Assembly: GCA_041655035.1 (NCBI GenBank)
Contig: JBAZCN010000156.1
Location: forward strand, 1 to 7,587
DNA length: 7,587 nt
Source: NAT127 sp041655035
Lineage (GTDB): Bacteria; Pseudomonadota; Gammaproteobacteria; Pseudomonadales; Porticoccaceae
Reading direction: 5' to 3'
Position numbers and translations under genes: made by a program. The notes under the pieces are model-generated. The model was not told where the DNA came from, ran no database searches, and saw only the letters and a program-made list of their open reading frames with translations. Of this stretch, positions 1 to 7,041 are shown piece by piece (the first letter of the stretch is position 1; every line of letters begins with the position of its first letter).

Positions 1-508
1 CCGGGGCGAACAGCACGGCGCCGCCGGTGGAACTGCGGCCGAACAGGGTGCCCTGCGGGCCTTTCAGCACCTGCACCGACGCCAGGTCGTACATCTGGGT
101 ATTGTTGCCGATACTGACCCGCTGGCCGTTGCCGAGCGGCGCATCGGCAAAATACGTGACCACCCCGGCGCTGGAGCCGAAGGTCTGGCCCTGGCCGCGG
201 ATGAAGTAGGTGACGCTGTTGCGCTGGATGCTGGAGTTGCGCATCTCGAGGCCGGGGGTGTGGAATTTGAGGTCATCGGGCTTGGTGATACCTCGGAGGC
301 GCAATTCCTCGCTGCCGATGGCGGTAACGGAAATGGGCACTTCCTGCAGGCTCTCTTCCCTCTTCCGGGCGGTGACCACGATTTCCTCGAGCAGGCTGGA
401 ACTGGCGGTCGACGTTTGTGCTTCCAGGGGAGCGGTAGTGATGGTGGCTATGGCAGCAATCCCTGCTCCGGTAACGTAACGGCTGATGGGCTTTCTATCG
501 AAAGACAT
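1..508 (-). CDS. TonB-dependent receptor, N-terminal part (cut by left window edge)
   Basis: Outer-membrane receptor that would import a bound ligand using TonB/ExbBD energy; the ligand is unknown. The reverse strand reads from ATG at 508 without a stop for 169 residues and leaves the window. Residues 1-30 look like a Sec signal peptide: basic start (MSFDRK), hydrophobic core (GAGIAAIATI) and likely cleavage at LEA|QT after residue 30. A TonB-box region follows at about 40-62 (EEIVVTARKREESLQEVPIS). The plug domain begins after it, with the typical LKGPQGTLFGRSSTGG segment near residues 148-164. A good ribosome-binding site, AGAGGG at 520-515, lies 6 nt from the ATG and supports this start. 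The beta-barrel is outside the window. The gene diverges from the beta-oxidation operon and shares its intergenic region, so linked function or control is an inference. The family call is very secure and the substrate is not. Confidence 0.95.
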   Translation of the reverse strand, partial: MSFDRKPISRYVTGAGIAAIATITTAPLEAQTSTASSSLLEEIVVTARKREESLQEVPISVTAIGSEELRLRGITKPDDLKFHTPGLEMRNSSIQRNSVTYFIRGQGQTFGSSAGVVTYFADAPLGNGQRVSIGNNTQMYDLASVQVLKGPQGTLFGRSSTGGAVLFAP

Positions 509-941
509 GGGTAACCCTCTTTTTACTTATTAGTGTGGAATTTCGTTGTCGCTGGATTGCGCCGGCGATAACTGACTATCCGGCAGCAATAAACATAATC
601 ACCGGGTCGACCAAAGTCCATTAAAATTTTACTTTAATGTAAAAATTAACATTCTGTTTCATTAATCTCGTGTTTTATCGAGAATGTGCTCTGTGGTCTA
701 TGAGCCGAGGCCGGGCACAGCGGGGTCTGCTACTCTGGCCTGACTCGGGTCCGCGGCGGCCGTTGTGTCGCAGCCGAGCAAGCCGGCGACGGGTTGTCGG
801 CCAGATTCTCCTGAAATGGGCTACAGTAAAGCGGGACTTCGATGCCGATCGGCCCGCAGCAATACAAGTGGCGGATGAAACTATTCTGTCCATTGCGGAC
901 CCAATTCCTAACTCGCCGCACACCAACAGGGAGCACCAGCC
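509..941. other. Divergent intergenic region between the receptor and the beta-oxidation operon
   Basis: About 430 bases with no gene I can support. Bases 590-680 are strikingly AT-rich against the GC-rich surroundings and should contain the promoters for both directions. Bases about 684-927 return to high GC. Open frames there give Arg/Ser/Pro-rich translations with no recognisable motif, as expected of chance frames in GC-rich DNA. An 8-bp palindrome GGTCGACC lies at 605-612, and a short stem (TCTCG 666-670 with CGAGA 679-683) sits at the right edge of the AT-rich block. If the operon promoter lies in the AT-rich block, the mRNA leader would be roughly 250-300 nt. I saw no riboswitch-like or tRNA-like fold. 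Confidence 0.6.
620..646. promoter_or_regulatory. AT-rich overlapping inverted repeats, candidate operator/promoter core
   Basis: Three nested symmetries are visible: a perfect 10-bp palindrome TAAAATTTTA (622-631), ATTAAA (620-625) facing TTTAAT (633-638), and TTTTAC (627-632) facing GTAAAA (639-644) across 6 nt. On the minus strand, TTTACA (643-638) resembles a -35 hexamer for the receptor gene, but the hexamer 17 nt downstream (TGGACT) is a poor -10. No convincing sigma-70 pair was found on the plus strand. A dimeric repressor binding here could control both divergent units. The regulator is not in the window, and some symmetry is expected by chance in AT-rich DNA. Confidence 0.35.
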
Positions 942-944
942 ATC
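928..944 (+). promoter_or_regulatory. Ribosome-binding site and apparent non-canonical ATC start of the thiolase gene
   Basis: AGGGAG at 928-933 is a good Shine-Dalgarno sequence. Eight nt further on, where a start codon is expected, the sequence reads ATC (942-944), in frame with the thiolase. Reading from here gives (M)TITTRQPSRPVYIVDGLR, an ordinary thiolase N-terminus, and a 434-residue protein. The frame is open back to a TAA at 909-911, and no ATG, GTG or TTG lies between that stop and GTG at 984. Either ATC is used as a rare start, or the true base is G (ATG). Confidence 0.5.
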
Positions 945-983
945 ACTATTACCACCCGCCAGCCGTCGCGCCCCGTCTATATC

Positions 984-2246
984 GTGGATGGCCTGCGCAC
1001 GCCCTTTCTCAAGGTCGCCGCGGCGCCCGGCCCGTTCACACCTGTCGACCTGGCGGTGCAGTGCGGTCGCCCGCTGCTGCTGCGCCAGCCCTTTGCCCCG
1101 GAGAGCTTCGACCGGGTGATCCTCGGTTGCGTCAATGTCCTCGCCGAGGAGATGAACCCCGCCCGGGTGGCCGCGTTGCGGCTGGGCATGGGCGATGGCA
1201 TGCCGGCCTATACGGTGCAGATCAACTGCGGCTCAGGCATGCTGTCTATCGATGCCGGGTTTCAGGCCATCCAGCTGGGTGACGCCGACCTGGTGCTGGC
1301 GGGGGGCAGCGAGTCCCTGAGCCACGCCCCGCTCTACTTCAACCGCCAGGCAACCGCCTGGTTCGCCGCCCTGAACGGCGCCCGGACCCTGCCGCAACGG
1401 GTCGCGGCCCTGGCCCGCGTTCGCCCCGGATTCTTCAAGCCGGTGATCGGCTTGCTGCGCGGTCTGACGGATCCGGTGGTCGAGCTCAACATGGGCCAGA
1501 CCGCCGAGGTGCTCGCCTACCTGTTCGATATTTCCCGCCAGGCGGCGGACGAATACGCCGTGGAGAGCCACCGGCGCCTGGCCCAGGCCCAGGAAAGAGG
1601 CTGGCTGGCCGATGAGGTGACGCCGGTGTTCACCGGCGATGGCAAGTGCCACACCGCCGACAACGGGGTCAGGCCGGACACCACGACCGATAGGCTGGCA
1701 GCGCTGAAACCGGCGTTCGAGAAGCCCTGGGGCAAGGTCACGGCGGGCAACAGCTCACAGGTCACCGACGGCGCCAGCTGGGTGGTACTGGCCTCGGAAG
1801 CGGCGGTGGCACGCCACGGCCTGCAGCCGCGGGCGCGCATCGTCGACAGCCAGTGGTCGGCGCTGGACCCCTCCATCATGGGACTCGGCCCGGTGCTCAG
1901 CGCCACCGAGCTGCTCAAGCGTGGCAACTTCGGGCTCGATGATATCGACCTGTGGGAAATCAACGAAGCGTTTGCCGCCCAGGTGCTGGCCTGCCTCAAG
2001 GCCTGGCGAAGCGGCGACTTCTGCCGCACCGTGCTCGGTCTCGACGGCGCCCTGGGGGCTATCGCCCCGGACCGGCTCAATATCAACGGCGGCGCCGTCA
2101 GCCTCGGCCACCCGGTGGGCGCCAGCGGCAACCGCATCGTCTTGCACCTGGCCAACAGTCTCCACCGACTGGGGCTGAGGCGCGGCATCGCCAGCCAGTG
2201 TGTCGGCGGCGGCCAGGGCGGCGCCATGCTGCTGGAGGCGGTATAG
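984..2246 (+). CDS. FadI-like thiolase (acetyl-CoA C-acyltransferase)
   Basis: Catalyses the last beta-oxidation step: thiolytic cleavage of 3-ketoacyl-CoA into acetyl-CoA and a shortened acyl-CoA (or the reverse condensation). Coordinates begin at the first canonical start, GTG 984 (420 residues), but that codon has no ribosome-binding site and cuts into the first beta-strand (RPVYIVDGLRTPF). The real start is probably 942 (434 residues, close to the 436 of E. coli FadI). Numbered from 942, the nucleophile is Cys96 in INCGSGM, NEAF lies at 341-344, the catalytic His390 is in SLGHPVGASG, and the acid/base Cys420 is in CVGGGQGG, so all active-site elements are present. The long loop after SLSHAPL (ALNGARTLPQR to ELNMGQTAE) resembles FadI more than FadA. 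It is the first gene of the operon, and its TAG abuts the next ATG with no gap. Chain-length preference cannot be read from the sequence. Confidence 0.93.
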   Translation: MDGLRTPFLKVAAAPGPFTPVDLAVQCGRPLLLRQPFAPESFDRVILGCVNVLAEEMNPARVAALRLGMGDGMPAYTVQINCGSGMLSIDAGFQAIQLGDADLVLAGGSESLSHAPLYFNRQATAWFAALNGARTLPQRVAALARVRPGFFKPVIGLLRGLTDPVVELNMGQTAEVLAYLFDISRQAADEYAVESHRRLAQAQERGWLADEVTPVFTGDGKCHTADNGVRPDTTTDRLAALKPAFEKPWGKVTAGNSSQVTDGASWVVLASEAAVARHGLQPRARIVDSQWSALDPSIMGLGPVLSATELLKRGNFGLDDIDLWEINEAFAAQVLACLKAWRSGDFCRTVLGLDGALGAIAPDRLNINGGAVSLGHPVGASGNRIVLHLANSLHRLGLRRGIASQCVGGGQGGAMLLEAV

Positions 2247-4391
2247 ATGGTCATCGATATCCTTTCTCACAGCGCGCGCCTGGAACTGGGGCCAGCCGGC
2301 GACCAGTCTCCGGGCCCCTGGCAACACTGGCGCCTCGCCCGCGATGAGCAGAGTATCGCCTGGCTGCTGCTCGACAGGCGGGGAGCGCGGGTCAACACCC
2401 TGGATGAGGAGGTCCTCGAAGAACTCGACGACATTCTCGCCACCCTCGAGCAGGATCCCCCCCAGGCTCTGGTGATCCGCTCCGCCAAACCATCGGGCTT
2501 TTGCGCCGGGGCCGATGTCGGCATGTTCCGGGGTGTCGGTGATCCGCTCCCGGTGATCGAACGGCTGCGCCGCGCCCACGGCATCCTGGATCGCTTGGAG
2601 CGGCTGGCGGTGACCACCGTGGCGGTGATTCACGGCCCCTGCCTCGGCGGCGGCCTGGAGCTGGCGCTGGCCTGCGATCGGCGCATCGCCATCGACGGCG
2701 CCACCCTCGGTTTTCCGGAAGTGCTGCTGGGCCTGCACCCGGGGCTGGGGGGCACCTATCGCGCCACCGAGCTGATCGACCCCATCCAGGCCATGACGCT
2801 GATGCTCACCGGCAAGTCCGCGCCGGCCGCCAAGGCGAAGGCCCTGGGGCTGGTCGACGCGGTGATCCCGGAGCGCCACCTGGCCGGTGCAGTCGCCACC
2901 GCCGCCGCAGGCAAGCTGGCGCAGGCAGGGCGACCCTGGCATCGCCGGCTCTTTGCCATTCCCTGGCTGCGCGAACTGGCTGCGCGGCGCATGGTGGCGG
3001 AGACGGCCCGCAAGGTGAACCGGCAGTTCTATCCCGCGCCCTTTGCGTTGATCAACCTGTGGCGCAACCACGGGGGCCATCGCAAGGGCATGCGGGTCGG
3101 TGAAATCAAATCCTTCGCCCGCCTGGTGACCTCCGCCACCGGCCAGAACCTGATCCGGGTATTCTTTCTGCGCGAAACTCTCAAGGGGCTCGCCAATCAG
3201 GGCGTTGCCAGTCGGGGACAGGCCGACCAGGTCGCCGCCAGCGGACAGGTCATCCGGCACATCCATGTGGTGGGCGCCGGCACCATGGGCGGCGATATCG
3301 CCGCCTGGTGCGCGTTCAGCGGTTTCAGGGTGACCCTGGCGGACCGCGACCCGAGCGTGATCGCCGCGGCCGTAGCCCGCGCCGCAACGCTGTGCGAGCG
3401 CAAACACCTCGACCGGCCGGGCAAACGAGCGGTGCTGGACCGGCTGATACCGGACCTCGCCGGCGACGGCGCACGCCGGGCCGATATCCTGATCGAAGCG
3501 GTACCGGAAGACACCGCGATCAAGGCGTCGGTATACCGCGAGCTCGAAGCGCGGATGAAGCCGGGGGCGATTCTCGCCACCAACACCTCCAGTATCCCGC
3601 TGGAAACCCTGCGCGCCGGGCTCGATCGGCCCGAGCGCTTTCTCGGGCTGCACTTCTTCAACCCGGTGGCGCAGATGCAACTGGTGGAGCTGGTCAGCCA
3701 CGACAGTGTCGACGGCGCATGCCGGGACCGGGCACTGGCTTTTATCAAGGCCATCGATCGCCTGCCCGCTCCAGTGCAAAGCGCGCCGGGATTCCTGGTC
3801 AACCGGGTGCTGACACCCTACCTGCTGGAGGCCATGTTGCTGCTCGACGAAGGGCTGACAGCGGAAACCATCGATCAGGCGGCAGTGGATTTCGGCATGC
3901 CCGTGGGCCCGGTGGAACTGGCGGATCAGGTCGGCCTCGATATCTGCATCGCGGTGGGCGATATGCTGGCGGAACGGCTGGGGGGCGACATCCCCGCCGT
4001 GCCGGGTTGGATTCGCGACAAGGTGGCGGCGGGCGAGACCGGGCGCAAGGCCGGCAAGGGCTTTTATTCCTGGCGCGACGGCGCGCCGCTCAAGCAGCGG
4101 CAGAAAGCGGCCGGGGAACGCGAGGGCAAGCGCGACAGGGATCTGGCCGACCGCCTGATCCTCCCCCTGCTCAACGCCTGTGTCGCATGCCTGCGCGAGG
4201 GCATAGTGGCCGATGCCGACGTGCTGGATGGCGCGGTGATCTTCGGCACCGGCTTTGCCCCCTTTCGCGGCGGCCCCCTGCACTACGCCCGCCAGCGCGG
4301 CATCGGCGATATCGTCTCCAGCCTCGAGCTTCTCGCCGCCAGTCACGGCGGGCGTTTCACCCCCGATCCCGGATGGCGCGACCTGTCGTGA
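2247..4391 (+). CDS. FadJ-like bifunctional enoyl-CoA hydratase/3-hydroxyacyl-CoA dehydrogenase
   Basis: Two-step beta-oxidation enzyme: hydrates trans-2-enoyl-CoA to 3-hydroxyacyl-CoA, then oxidises it with NAD+ to the 3-ketoacyl-CoA used by the thiolase encoded upstream. It is 714 residues, matching FadJ. The N-terminal crotonase domain (about 25-220) has the oxyanion segments SGFCAGADV and HGPCLGGGLE. Catalytic glutamates are Glu138 (GGGLE) and Glu158 (GFPE), 20 apart as in FadB. After a linker, the NAD-binding domain starts near 338 with GAGTMG (343-348). Its catalytic pair is His469 (GLHFFNPV) and Glu481 (LVELV), 12 apart as in FadB. Two C-terminal dehydrogenase domains follow (PGFLVNRVLTPYL and FGTGFAPFRGGPLHYA). 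GGAGG at 2234-2238 lies inside the thiolase end, 8 nt from the ATG, so the two genes are probably translationally coupled. It likely forms a trifunctional complex with the thiolase (inference from FadIJ). No key residue is missing. Confidence 0.95.
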   Translation: MVIDILSHSARLELGPAGDQSPGPWQHWRLARDEQSIAWLLLDRRGARVNTLDEEVLEELDDILATLEQDPPQALVIRSAKPSGFCAGADVGMFRGVGDPLPVIERLRRAHGILDRLERLAVTTVAVIHGPCLGGGLELALACDRRIAIDGATLGFPEVLLGLHPGLGGTYRATELIDPIQAMTLMLTGKSAPAAKAKALGLVDAVIPERHLAGAVATAAAGKLAQAGRPWHRRLFAIPWLRELAARRMVAETARKVNRQFYPAPFALINLWRNHGGHRKGMRVGEIKSFARLVTSATGQNLIRVFFLRETLKGLANQGVASRGQADQVAASGQVIRHIHVVGAGTMGGDIAAWCAFSGFRVTLADRDPSVIAAAVARAATLCERKHLDRPGKRAVLDRLIPDLAGDGARRADILIEAVPEDTAIKASVYRELEARMKPGAILATNTSSIPLETLRAGLDRPERFLGLHFFNPVAQMQLVELVSHDSVDGACRDRALAFIKAIDRLPAPVQSAPGFLVNRVLTPYLLEAMLLLDEGLTAETIDQAAVDFGMPVGPVELADQVGLDICIAVGDMLAERLGGDIPAVPGWIRDKVAAGETGRKAGKGFYSWRDGAPLKQRQKAAGEREGKRDRDLADRLILPLLNACVACLREGIVADADVLDGAVIFGTGFAPFRGGPLHYARQRGIGDIVSSLELLAASHGGRFTPDPGWRDLS

Positions 4392-6261
4392 CCGGCGCCG
4401 CACCCAGCCTCCATTACCAGGACGCCGATGCGCTGGCGGACGCCATCATCCGCCAGGTCGGCCCCACCATCGTGCTCGCCCTGCCGCTGGGGCTGGGCAA
4501 GGCCAATCATATTGCCAACGCTCTCTATCGCCGGGCGGCCGCCGATAAAAAACTCTCCCTTACCATCCTCACCGCCCTGACCCTGGAAACACCGGTGTTC
4601 AGGAATGATCTGCAGCGGCGGTTCCTGGCGCCGGTGCTGGAGCGCCTGTACGGCGATTACCCGGCGCTGCACTACGCCGAGGCGCGGCGCCGCGATGCCC
4701 TGCCGGACAATATCCGCGTCGAGGAATTCTTCTTCCTCGCCGGCAGTCTGCTCGGGGTGGCTTCGGCCCAGTGGAACCATATCTGCGCCAACTATACCCA
4801 CGCCCTGAGCTACCTGCTCGCGCGGGGCGTCAACGTGGTTGCGCAACTGGTGGCGAAAACCATCGACGACGGCGAGGCAAGCCTTTACAGCGCCAGCTGC
4901 AATGGCGATATGACCGGGGATATGCTGGCCGCCCGCCGCGCCGGCAAGGCCGACTTCCTGTTCGTCGGGCAGGTCAACGACCAGCTGCCCTTCATGGCTG
5001 GTGAGGCACTGTTTCCGGCGGAGGAATTCGCGGCAATGCTCGATGGCCCGGATTGCCAGTTCGCCCTGGTGTCGCCGCCGAAAACGCCCGTCGCCCTGGA
5101 GGAATACGCCGCCGGGCTGCATATCGCCCGGCTGGTGCCGGACGGCGGTACGCTGCAGATCGGCATCGGTTCGGTCGCGGACGCTGTGGCCCACTGCCTG
5201 ATCCTCCGCCACCGGGACAACGCCGCATTCCGGCGGCTGGTGGCGGCGCTGGCCAGCCCGCCGGGGCCGGGCGTCGAACTGGACCCGTTCGAGGAGGGGC
5301 TGCACGGCCTCAGCGAAATGCTGGTGGATACCTTTCTCGACCTGTACGAGGCCGGCATCCTCCGTCGCGAAGTGGATGGCAGGGTACTCGATGCCGCGTT
5401 TTTTCTCGGGCCGGCGGCACTCTACCGCCGCCTGCGGGAGATGGCTTCCGCCGAGCGGGAGCGCTTCGCCATGCGCGCCATCAGCTACGTCAACGAACTG
5501 TACGGCGACGAAGAGAACAAGCGCCGGGCGCGGGTTCAGGCGCGGTTCATCAACAAGGGTATGATGGCCACGCTGCTGGGCGAGGTGATTTCCGACGGGC
5601 TGGAAAACGGCCAGGTGGTGAGCGGCGTCGGCGGCCAGTACAACTTCGTTGCCCAGGCGTTTGCCCTGGAGGGCGCCCGCTCCATCATCACACTCGCCGC
5701 CACACGCCAAAGTGGCGGCGCAACGCTGTCGAATATCCGCTGGTCCTACGGTCATTGCACGGTGCCGCGCCATCTGCGCGACATCATCGTCACCGAATAC
5801 GGTATCGCCGACCTGCGGGGCAAGACCGACGCCGAGGTGATCGCCGCGATGCTCGCCATCAGCGATTCGCGCTTTCAGCCCGAACTGCTGCGCAGCGCCC
5901 GCCTGGCGGGCAAGATTCCCCTGACTATAGGATTCCCGACGCCCACCGGCGCAACACCCCCGGGCACCTCCGCGCGGCGCTGGCCGTGCCGGCGTTCTCG
6001 GCGCTGCTGCCGGCCTTCCCCTTCGGTACCGATTTCAGCGTCACCGAGCAGCAACTGCTGGGGGTGCTGAAAACCGTCGAGGATAGCTCCCACTCCCGCT
6101 GGAAACTGGCGCGGCTCGCTGTGGCCGGATTGCTGGCGCCCGCCGCCGATGGGCGCACCGCGGCGGGGCTGGAACGGATGGGGTTGGAGCGGGCCGCGGG
6201 TATCCGGGAGCGCTTTTTACGCTATCTGCTGCTGGGAGCGTACGCCCGGACACGCGAATGA
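4388..6261 (+). pseudogene. Acetyl-CoA hydrolase/CoA-transferase family protein, apparent frameshift near 5920
   Basis: The family hydrolyses acetyl-CoA (or a related acyl-CoA) to acid and free CoA, or moves CoA to another acid. GTG 4388 overlaps the previous stop by 4 nt (GTGA), implying coupling; ATG 4373 in the same frame is an alternative. Residues 1-511 are intact and family-like: LPLGLGKANHIANALYRRA near the N-terminus, GTLQIGIGSVADAVAH mid-protein, and the C-terminal domain signature GVGGQYNFVAQAF, TRQSGGATLSNIRWSYGH, VTEYGIADLRGK. After AGKIP the frame becomes unrelated Arg/Pro/Ser-rich sequence and stops at 6070 (560 residues). The typical ending (DYRIPDAHRRNTPGHLRAAL, then FPFGTDFS) continues in the neighbouring frame to TGA at 6261. 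Restoring one base gives 624 residues, a size I would expect for this subfamily. It may be a true mutation or a sequencing error, so if the base is restored treat it as an intact gene. The in-operon role may be CoA recycling or overflow to acetate (inference). Confidence 0.85.
5918..5921 (+). other. Frameshift site: CCCC run, probably one base short
   Basis: The frame in use reads AAG ATT CCC CTG ACT ATA (KIPLTI). The neighbouring frame reads CCT GAC TAT AGG ATT CCC GAC (PDYRIPD), which is the family-like continuation. Adding one C to the run would give ATT CCC CCT GAC TAT (IPPDYRIPD), joining the two halves exactly. The change is therefore a one-base deletion at or next to this run. Confidence 0.8.
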
Positions 6262-6279
6262 GCGCAGCCCGCGCCCCAC

Positions 6280-6909
6280 TCAGGGTCGTGCTGCGCCAAA
6301 GTAGCCGCCTTTCTCCGCGGCTCGCCTGAAGGCGGGCCGGGCTTCCAGCCGCTCGATCCAGGCGCGGATCTTGGGATAGGCGTCCATGGCGGTGTACTGC
6401 CCGGCAGTCTGGGCCACGAAGCTGACGTGGATATCCGCCGCGCTGAAGATATCGGCCACCAGATAGCCATCGCCGTGGAGAGCGCTCTCGATATAACCCA
6501 GGTGCTTGCCGAGCTGGGTCTCGAGCAAATCGGTGAGGGTGTCTGACCTGGCCCCGGTGTAATTGCTGTAGATCATCATCAGGATCGGCAGCATGGCTGA
6601 ACCCTCGGCGTAGTGCATCCACTCCACGAACCTGTCGAAATCCCGGGAATCGGCCGGCGGTTGCAACCGGCCGTTGCCGTAGTGGCGGAGGATATAGTCG
6701 AGGATCGCCCCGGTCTCCGAATAAGTGGCGCCCTTGTCGCTGATCAGCGGCGAGGTGCCGAGGGGGTGCAGGGCCTTCATGGCCGGCGGCGCCGACAGGG
6801 TTTGCGGATCGCGCATATGGAGCTTGAGTTCATAGGGGATGCCCAGCTCCTCGGCCAGCCAGAGAACTTTCTGCGAGCGCGAATGGCTGAGATGATGGAT
6901 GGTCAGCAT
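6280..6909 (-). CDS. Glutathione S-transferase family protein
   Basis: Cytosolic GST-fold protein of 209 residues, expected to use glutathione to conjugate or reduce electrophilic substrates, or to act in stress protection. The N-terminal thioredoxin-like domain (1-80) has HSRSQKVLWLAEELGIPYE, with Ser/Arg residues where bacterial GSTs activate or bind glutathione. Pro54 (TSPLI) is the likely cis-proline, and SETGAILDYI (64-73) is the glutathione gamma-glutamyl contact region. The C-terminal helical domain contains the N-capping box Ser156-x-x-Asp159 (FSAADIHVSF). I prefer ATG 6909 because AGGA lies 6 nt upstream; an in-frame ATG at 6927 would add six residues (MTSGST) with a weaker ribosome-binding site. 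It converges on the beta-oxidation operon, with only 18 nt between the two stop codons. It lies 132 nt downstream of the second receptor on the same strand, so they could be co-transcribed, but the gap makes this uncertain. The substrate cannot be predicted. Confidence 0.92.
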   Translation of the reverse strand: MLTIHHLSHSRSQKVLWLAEELGIPYELKLHMRDPQTLSAPPAMKALHPLGTSPLISDKGATYSETGAILDYILRHYGNGRLQPPADSRDFDRFVEWMHYAEGSAMLPILMMIYSNYTGARSDTLTDLLETQLGKHLGYIESALHGDGYLVADIFSAADIHVSFVAQTAGQYTAMDAYPKIRAWIERLEARPAFRRAAEKGGYFGAARP

Positions 6910-6968
6910 GGTTGATCCTGATGTCATGGGTGGGCCGAAGGGACAGGGGGATTATGCCGCCACGGCAA

Positions 6969-6990
6969 AGCGCGATAAAGCCGGCGCGCT
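6969..6990 (-). terminator. Weak hairpin downstream of the second receptor, possible terminator
   Basis: In the 132-nt gap between the second receptor and the GST gene, the minus strand reads AGCGCG (6990-6985), a 10-nt loop and CGCGCT (6974-6969), followed only by TT then TGCC. A second potential stem, CGGCGA (7018-7013) with TCGCCG (6998-6993), lies just before it. Two GC-rich stems right after a stop suggest an mRNA end, but there is no proper U-tract and short GC stems occur by chance here. Confidence 0.25.
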
Positions 6991-7041
6991 ATCGGCGACT
7001 GACAAGCCGGTATCGCCGGGCGTCGTCATCGGGCAGCGGAA

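Noticed and set aside
670..1119. Open frame of 149 codons spanning the intergenic region and the thiolase start.
   Set aside because: It has Arg/Ser/Pro-rich composition with no motif, no clear ribosome-binding site, and overlaps the well-supported thiolase in another frame.
3308..4372. Long plus-strand open frame upstream of and joined to the acetyl-CoA hydrolase frame, suggesting a fusion protein.
   Set aside because: The upstream part is Arg/Gly/Pro-rich, out-of-frame reading of the FadJ-like gene. Family sequence begins only after the GTG at 4388.
1755..4403. An 882-codon open frame on the minus strand across the FadJ-like gene and the end of the thiolase gene.
   Set aside because: It is rich in Gly, Ala, Arg, His and Gln with no recognisable domain, and it is exactly antisense to a gene with all its catalytic residues. 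GC-rich DNA with strong third-position bias produces such frames.
5905..5935. Programmed -1 frameshifting as an explanation for the broken third gene.
   Set aside because: There is no slippery heptamer in the reading frame (codons ATT CCC CTG), and tRNA re-pairing one base back would mismatch. A simple one-base deletion explains the data better.
6262..6296. Inverted repeat GCGCAGC (6262-6268) with GCTGCGC (6290-6296) between the convergent genes, as a bidirectional terminator.
   Set aside because: It has a 21-nt loop, no U-tract on either strand, and lies partly inside the GST coding region. A 7-bp GC-rich match is likely chance.
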